Part shown: positions 1-7,691 of the stretch, piece after piece
Layout of the letters: the number at the start of each line of letters is the position of its first letter
Numbering within the stretch: position 1 is the first letter of the stretch
NCBI GenBank assembly: GCA_023390245.1
Contig: JAEWDF010000026.1
Span: forward strand, 1-21,915
Length of the DNA stretch: 21,915 bases
DNA from: Pseudomonadota bacterium
GTDB taxonomy: Bacteria; Pseudomonadota; Alphaproteobacteria; Caulobacterales; Caulobacteraceae
Direction: 5' to 3'
The notes under the pieces: generated by a model
What the model was told of the DNA's origin: nothing
The model's input: only the letters and a program-made list of their open reading frames with translations
Databases searched by the model: none
Translations under genes and position numbers: made by a program

Positions 1-21
1 TCTGACATTGGAGGCGTTGCA

Positions 22-150
22 AGAGCCCCTCCACCGCTGCGCGGTCCCCCTCCCCGCGAAGCGGGGAGGAGACACTGCGTCGGCTTCACTGTCTCCTCCC
101 CACTTTGTGGGGAGGTGGCTCGGAGCGGAGCGGAGAGACGGAGGGGCTCT
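22..150. repeat. Palindromic intergenic repeat, copy 1
   Basis: The outer arms agagcccctcc (22-32) and ggaggggctct (140-150) are perfect inverted repeats. Inside lie two smaller hairpins: 49-69, with loop gaa, and 95-115, with loop ttt. The arms ggggaggagac (63-73) and gtctcctcccc (91-101) are also complementary, so at least two alternative folds are possible. The left third is nearly identical to the copy at 3720-3837; the right third has diverged. The element ends one base before the stop codon of the leftward DinG-like helicase and could act as that gene's 3' hairpin. I see no transposase, so this is a small non-autonomous repeat of unknown mobility. Confidence 0.85.
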
Positions 151-3006
151 TTAAGTTCCCAAGAACGCCCGCACCTGATCCACCGCCTCGGCCAGGCCCA
201 TCCGCTGCACCTCGGTTCCCGGCGGCAGGCTGGCGAACAGGCGGGTGGGGGTGGCGGCGTCCAGCATCAGGAAGACGCCCTTGTCGTCGGCGCGGCGGAT
301 CAGGCGGCCGAAGGCCTGGGCGATGCGGGCGCGGGCCAGGGCGTCGTCATAGCCCTTTCCGCCCAGCCGTTCGCGGCGCGCCTTGTGCAGCAGGTCCGGA
401 CGGGGCCAGGGCGCGCGGTCGAAGGCCAGGACGCGCAGGGACCGGCCCGGCACGTCCACCCCGTCGCGGACGGCGTCGGTGCCCAGCAGACAGGCGTTCT
501 CCTCCACCCGGAACATGTCGACCAGGGCGCCGACCTCCAGCGGATCGACGTGCTGGGCGTAGAGGGGGAGCCCGGCCCGCGCCAGGTCCGGCCCCAGCCG
601 CTCATAGACCGCCTTCAGCCGGCGGATGGCGGTGAACAGGCCCAGGCCGCCGCCGCCCGCCGCCAGGAACAGCTCGCGCATCGCCGCCGCCGTCTGGCGC
701 GGGTCGTCCTTGGCCAGGTCGTTGACGACGATGACCCGGCTGTTGGCGGCGTAGTCGAACGGGCTATCCAGCTTCAGCGTGCGCGGCGGCTCGATCAGCC
801 GGGCCGAGCCGGTGCGCAGGCGCGCCAGGTCGAACGGGTCTTCCTGCAACGGATCGGACAGGGTGGCGGAGGTGACCAGCACCCCGTGGGCCGGCGCGAT
901 CACGGCGGCCTCCAGCGGCACGGTCGGGTCGATCCAGTGGCGGCGCAGGGCCACGTCGTGGATGCGGCCGAAGGCGGTCTCGGCCGACAGCCAGTCGACG
1001 AAATCGGGATCGGGTTCGGCGCTGGCCTCCTCCAGCGCCGCCAGCATGGAGCGCCAGCCGGGCAGGGTCATGCGCGCGCGCCTGTCCAGGCCGCGCAGCG
1101 CGCCCTCGATGCGGGACCGCTGGGAGCCGTCCAGCTCGGCCGCCTCGTCGTCGAGGATGTCCTCCAGATGCCGCGACAGGGCCAGCAGCGGCGCCTCGAC
1201 GGCGGCCAGCGCCTGGGCGGCGGCGCGGGCGGTTTCGGCGACCGCCTCGGTCACGGGCTTGAGCGCGCATTCCATGCCGAATTCGGCGCCGCCATAGGGC
1301 GTGTCTGCGGTGCGGGCGCGCAACTGGTCCAGGGCGGCGGCCAGGAAGGCCTCGATCGGGCCGATGGGATTCACCTCGCCCGAGGCCGGGGCGATGCGGC
1401 CCGACACGCCGTCGCCGGGCAGGGCGGCGGCGGCGCGCATGGCGTCTTGCAGCGCCTTGGCGGCCGCCTCATTGCCGCCGGTCAGGTCGCCCAGCCGCTG
1501 TTCCAGCCCGCGTCCGCGTCTGCCGCGCCCCTCGGGCCCGCGGATCCAGCGGCGCAGTTCGGCCGCCTCCTGGCCCGACAGGCAGGCGGAGAAGGCGCTG
1601 TCGGCGGCGTCGAACAGATGGTGGCCCTCGTCGAAGACGATGCGCTTCAGGGCCGCCGTTTCGCCGTCCTGCTGCTGGCCGCGCGCCGATCGGGCGCCGT
1701 CGAAGGCGGCCTGGGTCAGGACCAGGGCGTGATTGGCGATGACCAGGTCGGCCCTGCGGCTGGCGCGGATGGTCTTCTCCACGAAACAGGCGCGGTGGTG
1801 GGGGCAGGCGGCGTGGACGCACTCGCCGCGCCGGTCGACCAGATTGGCGGGGCCGGCCTGATGCGACGGGGCGACCGCGAACAGGCCGGGCAGCCAGCCG
1901 GGGAAGTCGCCGCCGGTCATGTCGCCGTCGCGGCTGTGCAGCGCCCAGCGCCCCGCCAGCGCCAGGCCGATCAGGTCGCCGTTCCCCAGCTGGGCCGCCT
2001 GGACCATGTCCTGCAGGTTCAGGACGCAGAGGTAGTTCTCGCGGCCCTTGCGGATCACCGCCTTCCTGCGGCGCTCGGCGGCGTCGGGCCAGACGGCGTG
2101 GCTTTCGCGGTCGATCTGGCGTTGCAGGGCGCGGGTGTAGGTCGAGACCCAGGCCGAGCCCTGGTTCCGCTCGGCCCATAGGGAGGCGGGCGCCAGGTAG
2201 CCGAGGGTCTTGCCGGTGCCGGTGCCGGCCTCGGCCAGCAGCACGCGCGGCCGGCCCTCCTCGTTTCGGGGCGAGAAGGCGAAGGCGGATTCGGCGGCGT
2301 AGTCGGACTGGGCCGGGCGCGCCTCGTCCAGGCCCGAGGCCTGGAGCAGCTTTTCCAGCCGGATGCGGGCGCTCTCGCTGTCGACGGGGGCGGAGCCCGC
2401 CTCGCCGCGCGGGGCCTCGTCCTCCCATTCCGAAAGGCGGCTCCAGACATCCAGGCCCGAACCGCGATGCTGGCGCGCGCGCACCCCGCCCCTCTCCAGC
2501 GCGCGCACGACCGGGCGGCCCCAGGCCCAGCCGGCCCGCTCCAGCGTCAGGGCCAGGGCGTAGGCCTCCTCGCGGCCCGGATAGGCGGGGGCGGCCAGGT
2601 CCTTCAGCAGCAGGGCCGCCGCCTCGTGCAGCCGTTCGGCCTGGTCCTCGACCGTCCTGGGCTCGTCGAGGCCCAGCCCCAGCGCGAGGCCGGTCGGCGA
2701 CGGCGCGCAGAAGCGGGCCGGCCGGACGAAGGCGAACAGTTCCAGCACGTCCATCACGTCGGACGACCGGGGCGGCGGCTGCAGGCCCAGGCGGCGCGCG
2801 GTCAGGGAGGCGTGGGCCACGATCACCGGGCCGCCGGTGAAGACGCCCTCGGCCGCGCCGCGCCCGATCTTGCGCGCGCCATCGCCGTCGCACACCGCCC
2901 CCCCGCCCGCCGGCACGGCCAGGGCGGCCGGCGGGTCGGTCCAGGGGCCGATGGCGCTTTCGGGGGCGCTCTGGACGGACGGGGCGATGACGGATTCGTC
3001 GGACAC
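151..3006 (-). CDS. DinG/XPD-family ATP-dependent DNA helicase with Fe-S domain
   Basis: Superfamily 2 DNA helicase of the DinG/YoaA group, 951 aa. Walker A is AGTGTGKT at residues 260-267. Cys327, Cys396, Cys401 and Cys407 are spaced like the four ligands of the 4Fe-4S cluster in XPD/DinG helicases. The DEAH-type box reads DEGH (459-462), and motif VI is QAFGRLIRR (897-905). Known relatives unwind 5'-tailed duplexes, R-loops or damaged DNA with 5'-3' polarity; that role is inferred here. Residues about 59-112 resemble the end of a DnaQ-like exonuclease domain, but without an obvious full set of acidic catalytic residues. The start is GTG at 3006. No Shine-Dalgarno sequence precedes it; GCTATCTA lies 6 nt upstream, so the mRNA may be leaderless. 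It diverges from the Lhr-like helicase gene. I cannot separate DinG from YoaA. Confidence 0.93.
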   Translation of the reverse strand: MSDESVIAPSVQSAPESAIGPWTDPPAALAVPAGGGAVCDGDGARKIGRGAAEGVFTGGPVIVAHASLTARRLGLQPPPRSSDVMDVLELFAFVRPARFCAPSPTGLALGLGLDEPRTVEDQAERLHEAAALLLKDLAAPAYPGREEAYALALTLERAGWAWGRPVVRALERGGVRARQHRGSGLDVWSRLSEWEDEAPRGEAGSAPVDSESARIRLEKLLQASGLDEARPAQSDYAAESAFAFSPRNEEGRPRVLLAEAGTGTGKTLGYLAPASLWAERNQGSAWVSTYTRALQRQIDRESHAVWPDAAERRRKAVIRKGRENYLCVLNLQDMVQAAQLGNGDLIGLALAGRWALHSRDGDMTGGDFPGWLPGLFAVAPSHQAGPANLVDRRGECVHAACPHHRACFVEKTIRASRRADLVIANHALVLTQAAFDGARSARGQQQDGETAALKRIVFDEGHHLFDAADSAFSACLSGQEAAELRRWIRGPEGRGRRGRGLEQRLGDLTGGNEAAAKALQDAMRAAAALPGDGVSGRIAPASGEVNPIGPIEAFLAAALDQLRARTADTPYGGAEFGMECALKPVTEAVAETARAAAQALAAVEAPLLALSRHLEDILDDEAAELDGSQRSRIEGALRGLDRRARMTLPGWRSMLAALEEASAEPDPDFVDWLSAETAFGRIHDVALRRHWIDPTVPLEAAVIAPAHGVLVTSATLSDPLQEDPFDLARLRTGSARLIEPPRTLKLDSPFDYAANSRVIVVNDLAKDDPRQTAAAMRELFLAAGGGGLGLFTAIRRLKAVYERLGPDLARAGLPLYAQHVDPLEVGALVDMFRVEENACLLGTDAVRDGVDVPGRSLRVLAFDRAPWPRPDLLHKARRERLGGKGYDDALARARIAQAFGRLIRRADDKGVFLMLDAATPTRLFASLPPGTEVQRMGLAEAVDQVRAFLGT

Positions 3007-3050
3007 GGCCGATAGATAGCGCCCGGCGGGATGAAACGGAACGGGAACAT

Positions 3051-3058
3051 GCTATATC
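3051..3058 (+). promoter_or_regulatory. Putative -10 element for a leaderless helicase-pdeM mRNA
   Basis: GCTATATC fits the Caulobacter housekeeping-sigma -10 consensus GCTANAWC at every position. It ends 6 nt before the GTG start at 3065, so transcription would begin at or one base from the start codon. No Shine-Dalgarno sequence lies just upstream, in keeping with leaderless translation, which is common in Caulobacter. The -35 region is not convincing: I see no good TTGAC-type match 10-14 nt upstream. Confidence 0.45.
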
Positions 3059-3064
3059 GCCCCC

Positions 3065-5701
3065 GTGACGCCCGCCGCCGTTCCCGCAACGCTTCCGCCG
3101 CTGTTCGCCGACTGGTTCGCCGGGCGGGGCTGGTCGCCCCGGCGGCACCAGCTGGAGATGGTCGCGGCGGCGCGGGAAGGCGCCCACGCCCTGCTGGTCG
3201 CGCCGACGGGCGGGGGCAAGACGCTGGCGGGCTTCCTGCCCAGCCTGATCGACCTGGCCGAGCGGGGCCCTAAGCCGGAGACGGGGGAGGGATCCGGGGT
3301 GCACACCCTGTATCTGTCGCCGCTGAAGGCGCTGACGGTAGATGTGGAGCGCAACCTGATGACCCCGATCCGCGAGATCGGGCTGAATATCCATGTCGAG
3401 AGCCGCACCGGCGACACCAAGGCGTCGAAGCGCCAGCGCCAGCGGGAGTTTCCGCCCGACATCCTGCTGACCACGCCCGAGCAGCTGGCGCTGTTCTGCG
3501 CCTGGGAGGGCGCGCGGAGCTATTTCGCCGATCTGAAGTGCGTGATCCTGGACGAGGTCCACGCCATCTGGAGCGGCAAGCGCGGCGACCTGCTGTCGCT
3601 GGGGCTGGGGCGGCTGCAGGGGTTCGCCCCGCAGATGCGACGGGTGGGGCTGTCGGCGACGATCGAGGACCCGGACCTGATCCGGGGGTGGCTGGCGCCG
3701 GGTGGTGAGGGCGTGGCGAAGAGCCCCTCCACCGCTGCGCGGTCCCCCTCCCCGCAAAGCGGGGAGGAGACAGGAGACGCATCGTCTCCTCCCCATGAGA
3801 TGGGGAGGGGGACCGCCGAAGGCGGTGGAGGGGCTCTCGACGCGGTTCGTCTGGTGAAGGGCGACCCCGGCGCGCCGGCCGAGATCGATGTGCTGATCTC
3901 CGAGGGCAAGGTGCCGTGGGCGGGGCACACGGGCCAGCACGCCATTCCCGAGGTCTACGCCGCCATCCAGCGCTCGGGCCTGTCGCTGATCTTCGTCAAC
4001 ACCCGCTGGCAGGCGGAGTTCGTGTTCCAGCAGCTGTGGGCGGTCAACGACGATAATCTGCCGATCGCCCTGCACCACGGTTCGCTGGCCGCCGAACAGC
4101 GGCGCAAGGTCGAGGCGGCGATGGCGCGCGGCGACCTCAGGGCCGTGGTCTGCACCTCGACGCTGGACCTGGGCATCGACTGGGGCGACGTGGACCTGGT
4201 GATCCAGATGGCGGCGCCGAAGGGATCGAGCCGCCTGGTCCAACGCATCGGCCGGGCCAACCACCGGCTGGACGAGCCCAGCCGCGCCCTTCTGGTGCCC
4301 GCCAGCCGGTTCGAGATGCTGGAATGCCAGGCCGCGCGCGAGGCCGTCGCCGCCAACGCCTTCGACTGGGAGCCGGTGCACATCGGCACGCTGGATGCGC
4401 TGGCCCAGCACGTCATGGGCTGCGCCTGCGCCGAGCCGTTCGACATGCAGGCCCTGTATGACGAGGTCACCGGCTGCGGCCCCTATCGCGGCCTGACGTG
4501 GGAGCAGTTCGAGGAGGTGGTCGATTTCGTCGCCACCGGGGGCTATGCGCTTCGCACCTACGACCGCTTCGCCCGGATCGTCCGGGATCGGAACGGCCGA
4601 TGGAAGGTCCGCAACCCGCACATCGCCCAGCGCCACCGGATGAACGTCGGGGCCATCGTCTCGGCGGGGACGCTGAACGTGCGCGTCGCCTCGCGCCGGG
4701 GCGGCGGCGGAACCCGCGCCTGGGTCGCCGGCCGCAAGGTGGGCGAGGCCGAGGAGTGGTATTTCGAACAGCTGACGCCCGGCGACACCTTCCTGTTCGC
4801 TGGCCAGGTCTGGGCCTTCCAGGGCATCACCGGGACCGACGCCCTGGTCACCCACGCCAATGACAGGGAGCCCAAGATCCCGTCCTGGGGCGGGTCGAAG
4901 TTCCCGCTGTCGACCTCGCTGGCCGACCGGGTGCGCGACATGGTGCAGGATCGCGACCACTGGCGCGTCCTGCCGCCCGACGTGCAGGAATGGCTGGCGC
5001 TGCAGGAGGCGCGCTCCATCATTCCCGACGCGGAATCCATGCTGGTCGAGACCTTTCCGCGCGGCAACCGGCATTTCCTGGTCGCCTATCCGTTCGAGGG
5101 GCGGCTGGCGCACACGACCCTGTGCATGCTGCTGACGCGGCGGCTGGACCGGCTCGGCGTCGGGCCGCTGGGGTTCGTGGTGACCGACTATTCCCTGGCG
5201 GTCTGGTCCATCAAGCCGATGGACGACATCGACCTGGACGCCCTGTTCCAAGCCGACATGCTGGGCGACGACCTGGAGGCCTGGCTGGAGGAAAGCTTCA
5301 TGATGAAGCGGTCCTTCCGCAATTGCGCCCTGATCTCCGGCTTGATCGAGCGACGCCAGCCGGGCGCCGAGAAGACCGGGCGGCAGGTGACCTTTTCGAC
5401 CGACCTGATCTACGACGTGCTGCGCCGCCACCAGCCCGACCATCTGCTGCTGAAGACCGCCCGCGCCGACGCCGCCTCGGGCCTGCTGGACATCGCGCGC
5501 CTGGGCCAGATGCTGGGGCGGATCGAGGGGCGCATCCGCCATGTGCCGCTGACCCGGCCGTCGCCCTTCTGCGTGCCGGTGCTGGTCCAGATCGGGCGCG
5601 AGCGCGTGCCCGGCGACGCCGCCGAGATGATCCTGGACGAATCCGCCGAGGCCCTGATCGCCGAGGTGATGGAGGAGGCCCCCGTGCGCGCCGTCCCATG
5701 A
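3065..5701 (+). CDS. Ligase-associated DEXH-box (Lhr-like) DNA helicase
   Basis: 878-aa superfamily 2 helicase. Walker A is APTGGGKT (46-53), the DEXH box DEVH (163-166), motif III SAT (197-199) and motif VI begins at Gln393 (QRIGRAN). The C-terminal half has the Lhr/DEAD-associated character, with PSWGGSKFPLS and a DLIYDVLRRHQPDHLLL segment. Its size, and the pdeM gene overlapping its stop by ATGA (5698-5701), point to the DEXH helicase of the ligase-associated DNA-damage-response set (TIGR04121-like). No ligase or exonuclease of that set lies in this window. Residues about 218-258, between motif III and the second RecA domain, are encoded by a palindromic repeat and are Ser/Pro/Gly-rich, unlike the rest of the protein. 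The start is GTG at 3065 without a Shine-Dalgarno sequence; a -10 match 6 nt upstream suggests a leaderless message. Confidence 0.93.
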   Translation: MTPAAVPATLPPLFADWFAGRGWSPRRHQLEMVAAAREGAHALLVAPTGGGKTLAGFLPSLIDLAERGPKPETGEGSGVHTLYLSPLKALTVDVERNLMTPIREIGLNIHVESRTGDTKASKRQRQREFPPDILLTTPEQLALFCAWEGARSYFADLKCVILDEVHAIWSGKRGDLLSLGLGRLQGFAPQMRRVGLSATIEDPDLIRGWLAPGGEGVAKSPSTAARSPSPQSGEETGDASSPPHEMGRGTAEGGGGALDAVRLVKGDPGAPAEIDVLISEGKVPWAGHTGQHAIPEVYAAIQRSGLSLIFVNTRWQAEFVFQQLWAVNDDNLPIALHHGSLAAEQRRKVEAAMARGDLRAVVCTSTLDLGIDWGDVDLVIQMAAPKGSSRLVQRIGRANHRLDEPSRALLVPASRFEMLECQAAREAVAANAFDWEPVHIGTLDALAQHVMGCACAEPFDMQALYDEVTGCGPYRGLTWEQFEEVVDFVATGGYALRTYDRFARIVRDRNGRWKVRNPHIAQRHRMNVGAIVSAGTLNVRVASRRGGGGTRAWVAGRKVGEAEEWYFEQLTPGDTFLFAGQVWAFQGITGTDALVTHANDREPKIPSWGGSKFPLSTSLADRVRDMVQDRDHWRVLPPDVQEWLALQEARSIIPDAESMLVETFPRGNRHFLVAYPFEGRLAHTTLCMLLTRRLDRLGVGPLGFVVTDYSLAVWSIKPMDDIDLDALFQADMLGDDLEAWLEESFMMKRSFRNCALISGLIERRQPGAEKTGRQVTFSTDLIYDVLRRHQPDHLLLKTARADAASGLLDIARLGQMLGRIEGRIRHVPLTRPSPFCVPVLVQIGRERVPGDAAEMILDESAEALIAEVMEEAPVRAVP
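3720..3837. repeat. Palindromic repeat copy 2, inserted in frame in the helicase gene
   Basis: The arms agagcccctccaccg (3720-3734) and cggtggaggggctct (3823-3837) are perfect 15-bp inverted repeats. Inner hairpins CTCCCCGC/GCGGGGAG and CTCCCCAT/ATGGGGAG follow the plan of the copy at 22-150. The whole element is read through by the helicase frame and encodes residues about 219-258 (beginning KSPSTAARSPSP), a low-complexity stretch that interrupts the conserved fold after WLAPG and before AVRLVKGDPGAP. This is comparable in principle to the Rickettsia palindromic elements, which also sit in frame inside proteins. No target duplication is obvious. Confidence 0.88.
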
Positions 5702-6465
5702 ACGCCGCCCTGCGCCGGAGCCTGGCCCGCAGGGCGTGCGGCTCCCTCAGCGTCCTCGTCGCCGGGGAGGCGTGCGTGCTGCGCTGCTCGGGCGCCCTGT
5801 GGCTGCCGGCGCACGGGGCGCTGGTCGCCGCCGACCTGCACCTGGAAAAGGGATCCGCCTTCGCCATGCGCGGTCAGCTTCTGCCGCCCTACGACAGCCG
5901 CGCGACGCTGGACCGGCTGGAGGCGGAGATCGCGGCGCTGGCGCCGGAGAGGGTGATCCTGCTGGGCGACAGTTTCCATGACACGAAGGCCGTCCCGCGC
6001 ATGGCGGCCGAGGACCGGGCGCGGCTGGATCGGCTGGCGGCCGGCCGCGACTGGCTTTGGCTGGAGGGCAACCACGACCGCGAGGCCCTGGCCCTGTCCC
6101 AGGCGGGAGACGCCGAGATCCTGGCGCGCCTGCCGGGCCGCATCGTCGGCGACCTGGCGCTGGGGGCGTTGCGTCTGACCCACGAGCCGGAGCCGCGCGC
6201 CGACGGCGACGACCGCCATGGAGAGGTGGCCGGCCATCTGCACCCCTGCGCCCGCGTTGTGGCCTATGGGCGGGGGGTGCGGCGCACCTGCTTCGTGACG
6301 GATGGCTCGCGCCTGGTCCTGCCGGCCTTCGGCGCCTTCACGGGCGGGCTGTCGGTGCGCGACCCGGCGATCGCCGGCCTGTTCGCCCAGCCGCCGATGA
6401 CGGCCCTGCTGGGCCGCGACCGGGTCCACGCCGTGGCCTGGGACCGGTTGTCGTCTGGCGGCTAG
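5698..6465 (+). CDS. pdeM: Ligase-associated DNA damage response metallophosphoesterase PdeM
   Basis: 255-aa calcineurin-like metallophosphoesterase. The metal-binding motifs appear in family order: DLH (Asp46, His48), GD (Asp91), GNHD (Asn125-His126-Asp127), His162 in THEP and the GHLHP block with His180 and His182. This family (TIGR04123, PdeM) is encoded with a DEXH helicase, an ATP-dependent ligase and an exonuclease in a DNA-damage-response set and is thought to act as a nuclease/phosphoesterase in the cytoplasm. The ATG at 5698 overlaps the helicase stop (ATGA), so translation is probably coupled; the same frame is open far upstream, but that part only shadows the helicase. The position after the helicase supports the assignment strongly. 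It converges with the BTLCP protease gene across 49 bp in which I see no clean terminator. Confidence 0.92.
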   Translation: MNAALRRSLARRACGSLSVLVAGEACVLRCSGALWLPAHGALVAADLHLEKGSAFAMRGQLLPPYDSRATLDRLEAEIAALAPERVILLGDSFHDTKAVPRMAAEDRARLDRLAAGRDWLWLEGNHDREALALSQAGDAEILARLPGRIVGDLALGALRLTHEPEPRADGDDRHGEVAGHLHPCARVVAYGRGVRRTCFVTDGSRLVLPAFGAFTGGLSVRDPAIAGLFAQPPMTALLGRDRVHAVAWDRLSSGG

Positions 6466-6514
6466 AGCTGGGCGACATCCCGGCCTCGGCGCGGCCCGGT
6501 TCGGGAGACGGGTC

Positions 6515-7333
6515 CTATCGCCCGGCCGGGACCGCGGTTTCCGCGACGGCCAGGGCGAAGGCGGGCTCGGCCGGGATGATGCGGTCGGGGCGTTCGCGGC
6601 GCGGCTCGATGCGCAGGGCCAGGGTGCGGCCGCCGTTGATCAACCGCGCCCGCGACGGGGCGCGCCGCGCCGTCTGGAGAGGGACGGCGGGCAGGGCGAT
6701 CTGGCCGTCGTTCAGATAGAGCATCAGCCGGTAGCGGTCCGACAGCCGCGTCGCCGATGCGAGCTCGGCGCGCTTGTTGTCCAGCACCACGATGTCGTCC
6801 TCGCCCAGGCGCACCAGGAGGATCGCGTGCTGCTCCCGGTCGGCGTCGTCCCAGACCACGGCGATGCGCATGTCGGAGGCCGTGAAGCCCAGCTGCTGGA
6901 GCGCGAAATACTTGGTCACGGCGAAGCCCTCGCAATCGCCGCCCCGCTCGAACATCTCGCGCGGGGTTTCCCAGTAGTCGGCCTCGCCCCAGTTCGCGCT
7001 GTCGGCCACATAGGTCAGGGCGTTGACGCGCTGGTTGACCTCCTTGAGCCGCTTGCGCGGCGAGCGGTCGCGAAGCTTGGCCATCTTGTTCTGCCAGGCC
7101 TCGAAACGGCAGTCGGCGGTCGCGATCTTCGCGCCGGGCTCGCAGGCTCCGGGTTCGGCGGACATGCGCTCCAGCATCGCGGCCCAGCGCGGGGCGGGGC
7201 CGCCCAGCGGCGGCGGCGCCTCCGCCAGGAAGGCGCGCTGCAGGCCGGACTCGAGGCCGGTCCCGGCGCGGGCCGCCCCGGCCAGGGACAGGGCGGCGAC
7301 CGCCAGAAGCATCGTCTTGAAGGCCCGCGGCAT
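6515..7333 (-). CDS. Periplasmic transglutaminase-like cysteine protease (BTLCP, DUF920/LapG superfamily)
   Basis: 272-aa secreted protein. The signal peptide MPRAFKTMLLAVAALSLAGA is followed by an ARA|GTG cleavage site. The catalytic triad is visible: Cys134 in GGDCEGFA, His169 in QHAILLV and Asp185 in VLDN. The C-H and H-D spacings (35 and 16) are close to those of LapG. BTLCP proteins include LapG, which cuts large adhesins off the cell surface under c-di-GMP control, but most alphaproteobacterial members are uncharacterised. I chose the ATG at 7333 because GGAG lies 9 nt upstream and the signal peptide starts there; an in-frame ATG at 7402 would add 23 residues that do not look like part of the signal. 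Its divergence from a two-partner secretion adhesin operon makes an adhesin-related role attractive but unproven. No LapD-like gene is present. Confidence 0.9.
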   Translation of the reverse strand: MPRAFKTMLLAVAALSLAGAARAGTGLESGLQRAFLAEAPPPLGGPAPRWAAMLERMSAEPGACEPGAKIATADCRFEAWQNKMAKLRDRSPRKRLKEVNQRVNALTYVADSANWGEADYWETPREMFERGGDCEGFAVTKYFALQQLGFTASDMRIAVVWDDADREQHAILLVRLGEDDIVVLDNKRAELASATRLSDRYRLMLYLNDGQIALPAVPLQTARRAPSRARLINGGRTLALRIEPRRERPDRIIPAEPAFALAVAETAVPAGR

Positions 7334-7691
7334 GTCGGCCGGCTCCAGGTCATTTCCGTCGACCCGCAGCATCTCCGACGCGCATAAAAGTGCGCTCAAC
7401 AAGAATAGTTAAAATATACTTATCAAAGTATAGATTTATGAATGACGCGGAAAGCTTACCTGTAAATCAAGAGTAGATGACGATGTTTCGCATCAATACA
7501 AATACTTTTCATGTGAATAATAAAATTCGCCTGACAGGCGATCGATTCCCGGTCGTTTCGTGGTCGGTAATTTCAGAAAAATTGGTCCGGATTCGGAAAA
7601 GAGCTTGGTTAACGAGAGTCAAGCGCTCTGGACTCTGTTCGCGGAGTGCTGATATGTGGCCCGCGATATCAGGAGCTCTGGGGGGAGATCT
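7334..7691. promoter_or_regulatory. AT-rich divergent intergenic region upstream of protease and adhesin operon
   Basis: This 358-bp gap holds no convincing gene. From about 7385 to 7620 it is strikingly richer in A and T than the rest of the window, with runs such as gttaaaatatacttatcaaag. It must carry the promoter of the two-partner secretion operon and probably that of the protease gene. Small symmetric sites are a dyad CGCCTG-a-CAGGCG at 7528-7540 and a hairpin AGAGTC/GACTCT at 7615-7620/7631-7636. I cannot place a confident -35/-10 pair. A short open frame at 7477-7740 has no family resemblance and runs into the transporter gene, so I do not call it. Confidence 0.6.
7408..7423 (-). promoter_or_regulatory. 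Possible CtrA-binding site
   Basis: Read on the minus strand the site is ATAA-N7-TTAAC, matching the CtrA consensus TTAA-N7-TTAAC at 8 of 9 fixed positions. It lies 75-90 bp upstream of the protease start and about 270 bp upstream of the transporter start. CtrA is the cell-cycle regulator of Caulobacterales and often controls surface structures. The surrounding DNA is AT-rich, so a chance match is quite possible. Confidence 0.2.

Noticed and set aside
22..150. Insertion sequence remnant or CRISPR-like repeat
   Set aside because: There is no transposase, no regularly spaced copies and no spacers; the two copies are 3.6 kb apart and consist only of nested palindromes.
115..2181. Long plus-strand open frame of 688 codons opposite the DinG-like gene
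   Set aside because: It is antisense to a well-supported helicase, is rich in Gly/Gln/Arg/His as expected of a shadow frame at this GC content, and shows no family motif.
1469..5542. Minus-strand open frame of 1357 codons spanning both helicase genes
   Set aside because: It runs antisense to the Lhr-like helicase and in a wrong frame of the DinG-like gene. Its Arg/Pro/Gly-rich composition and lack of domains mark it as an artefact of high GC.
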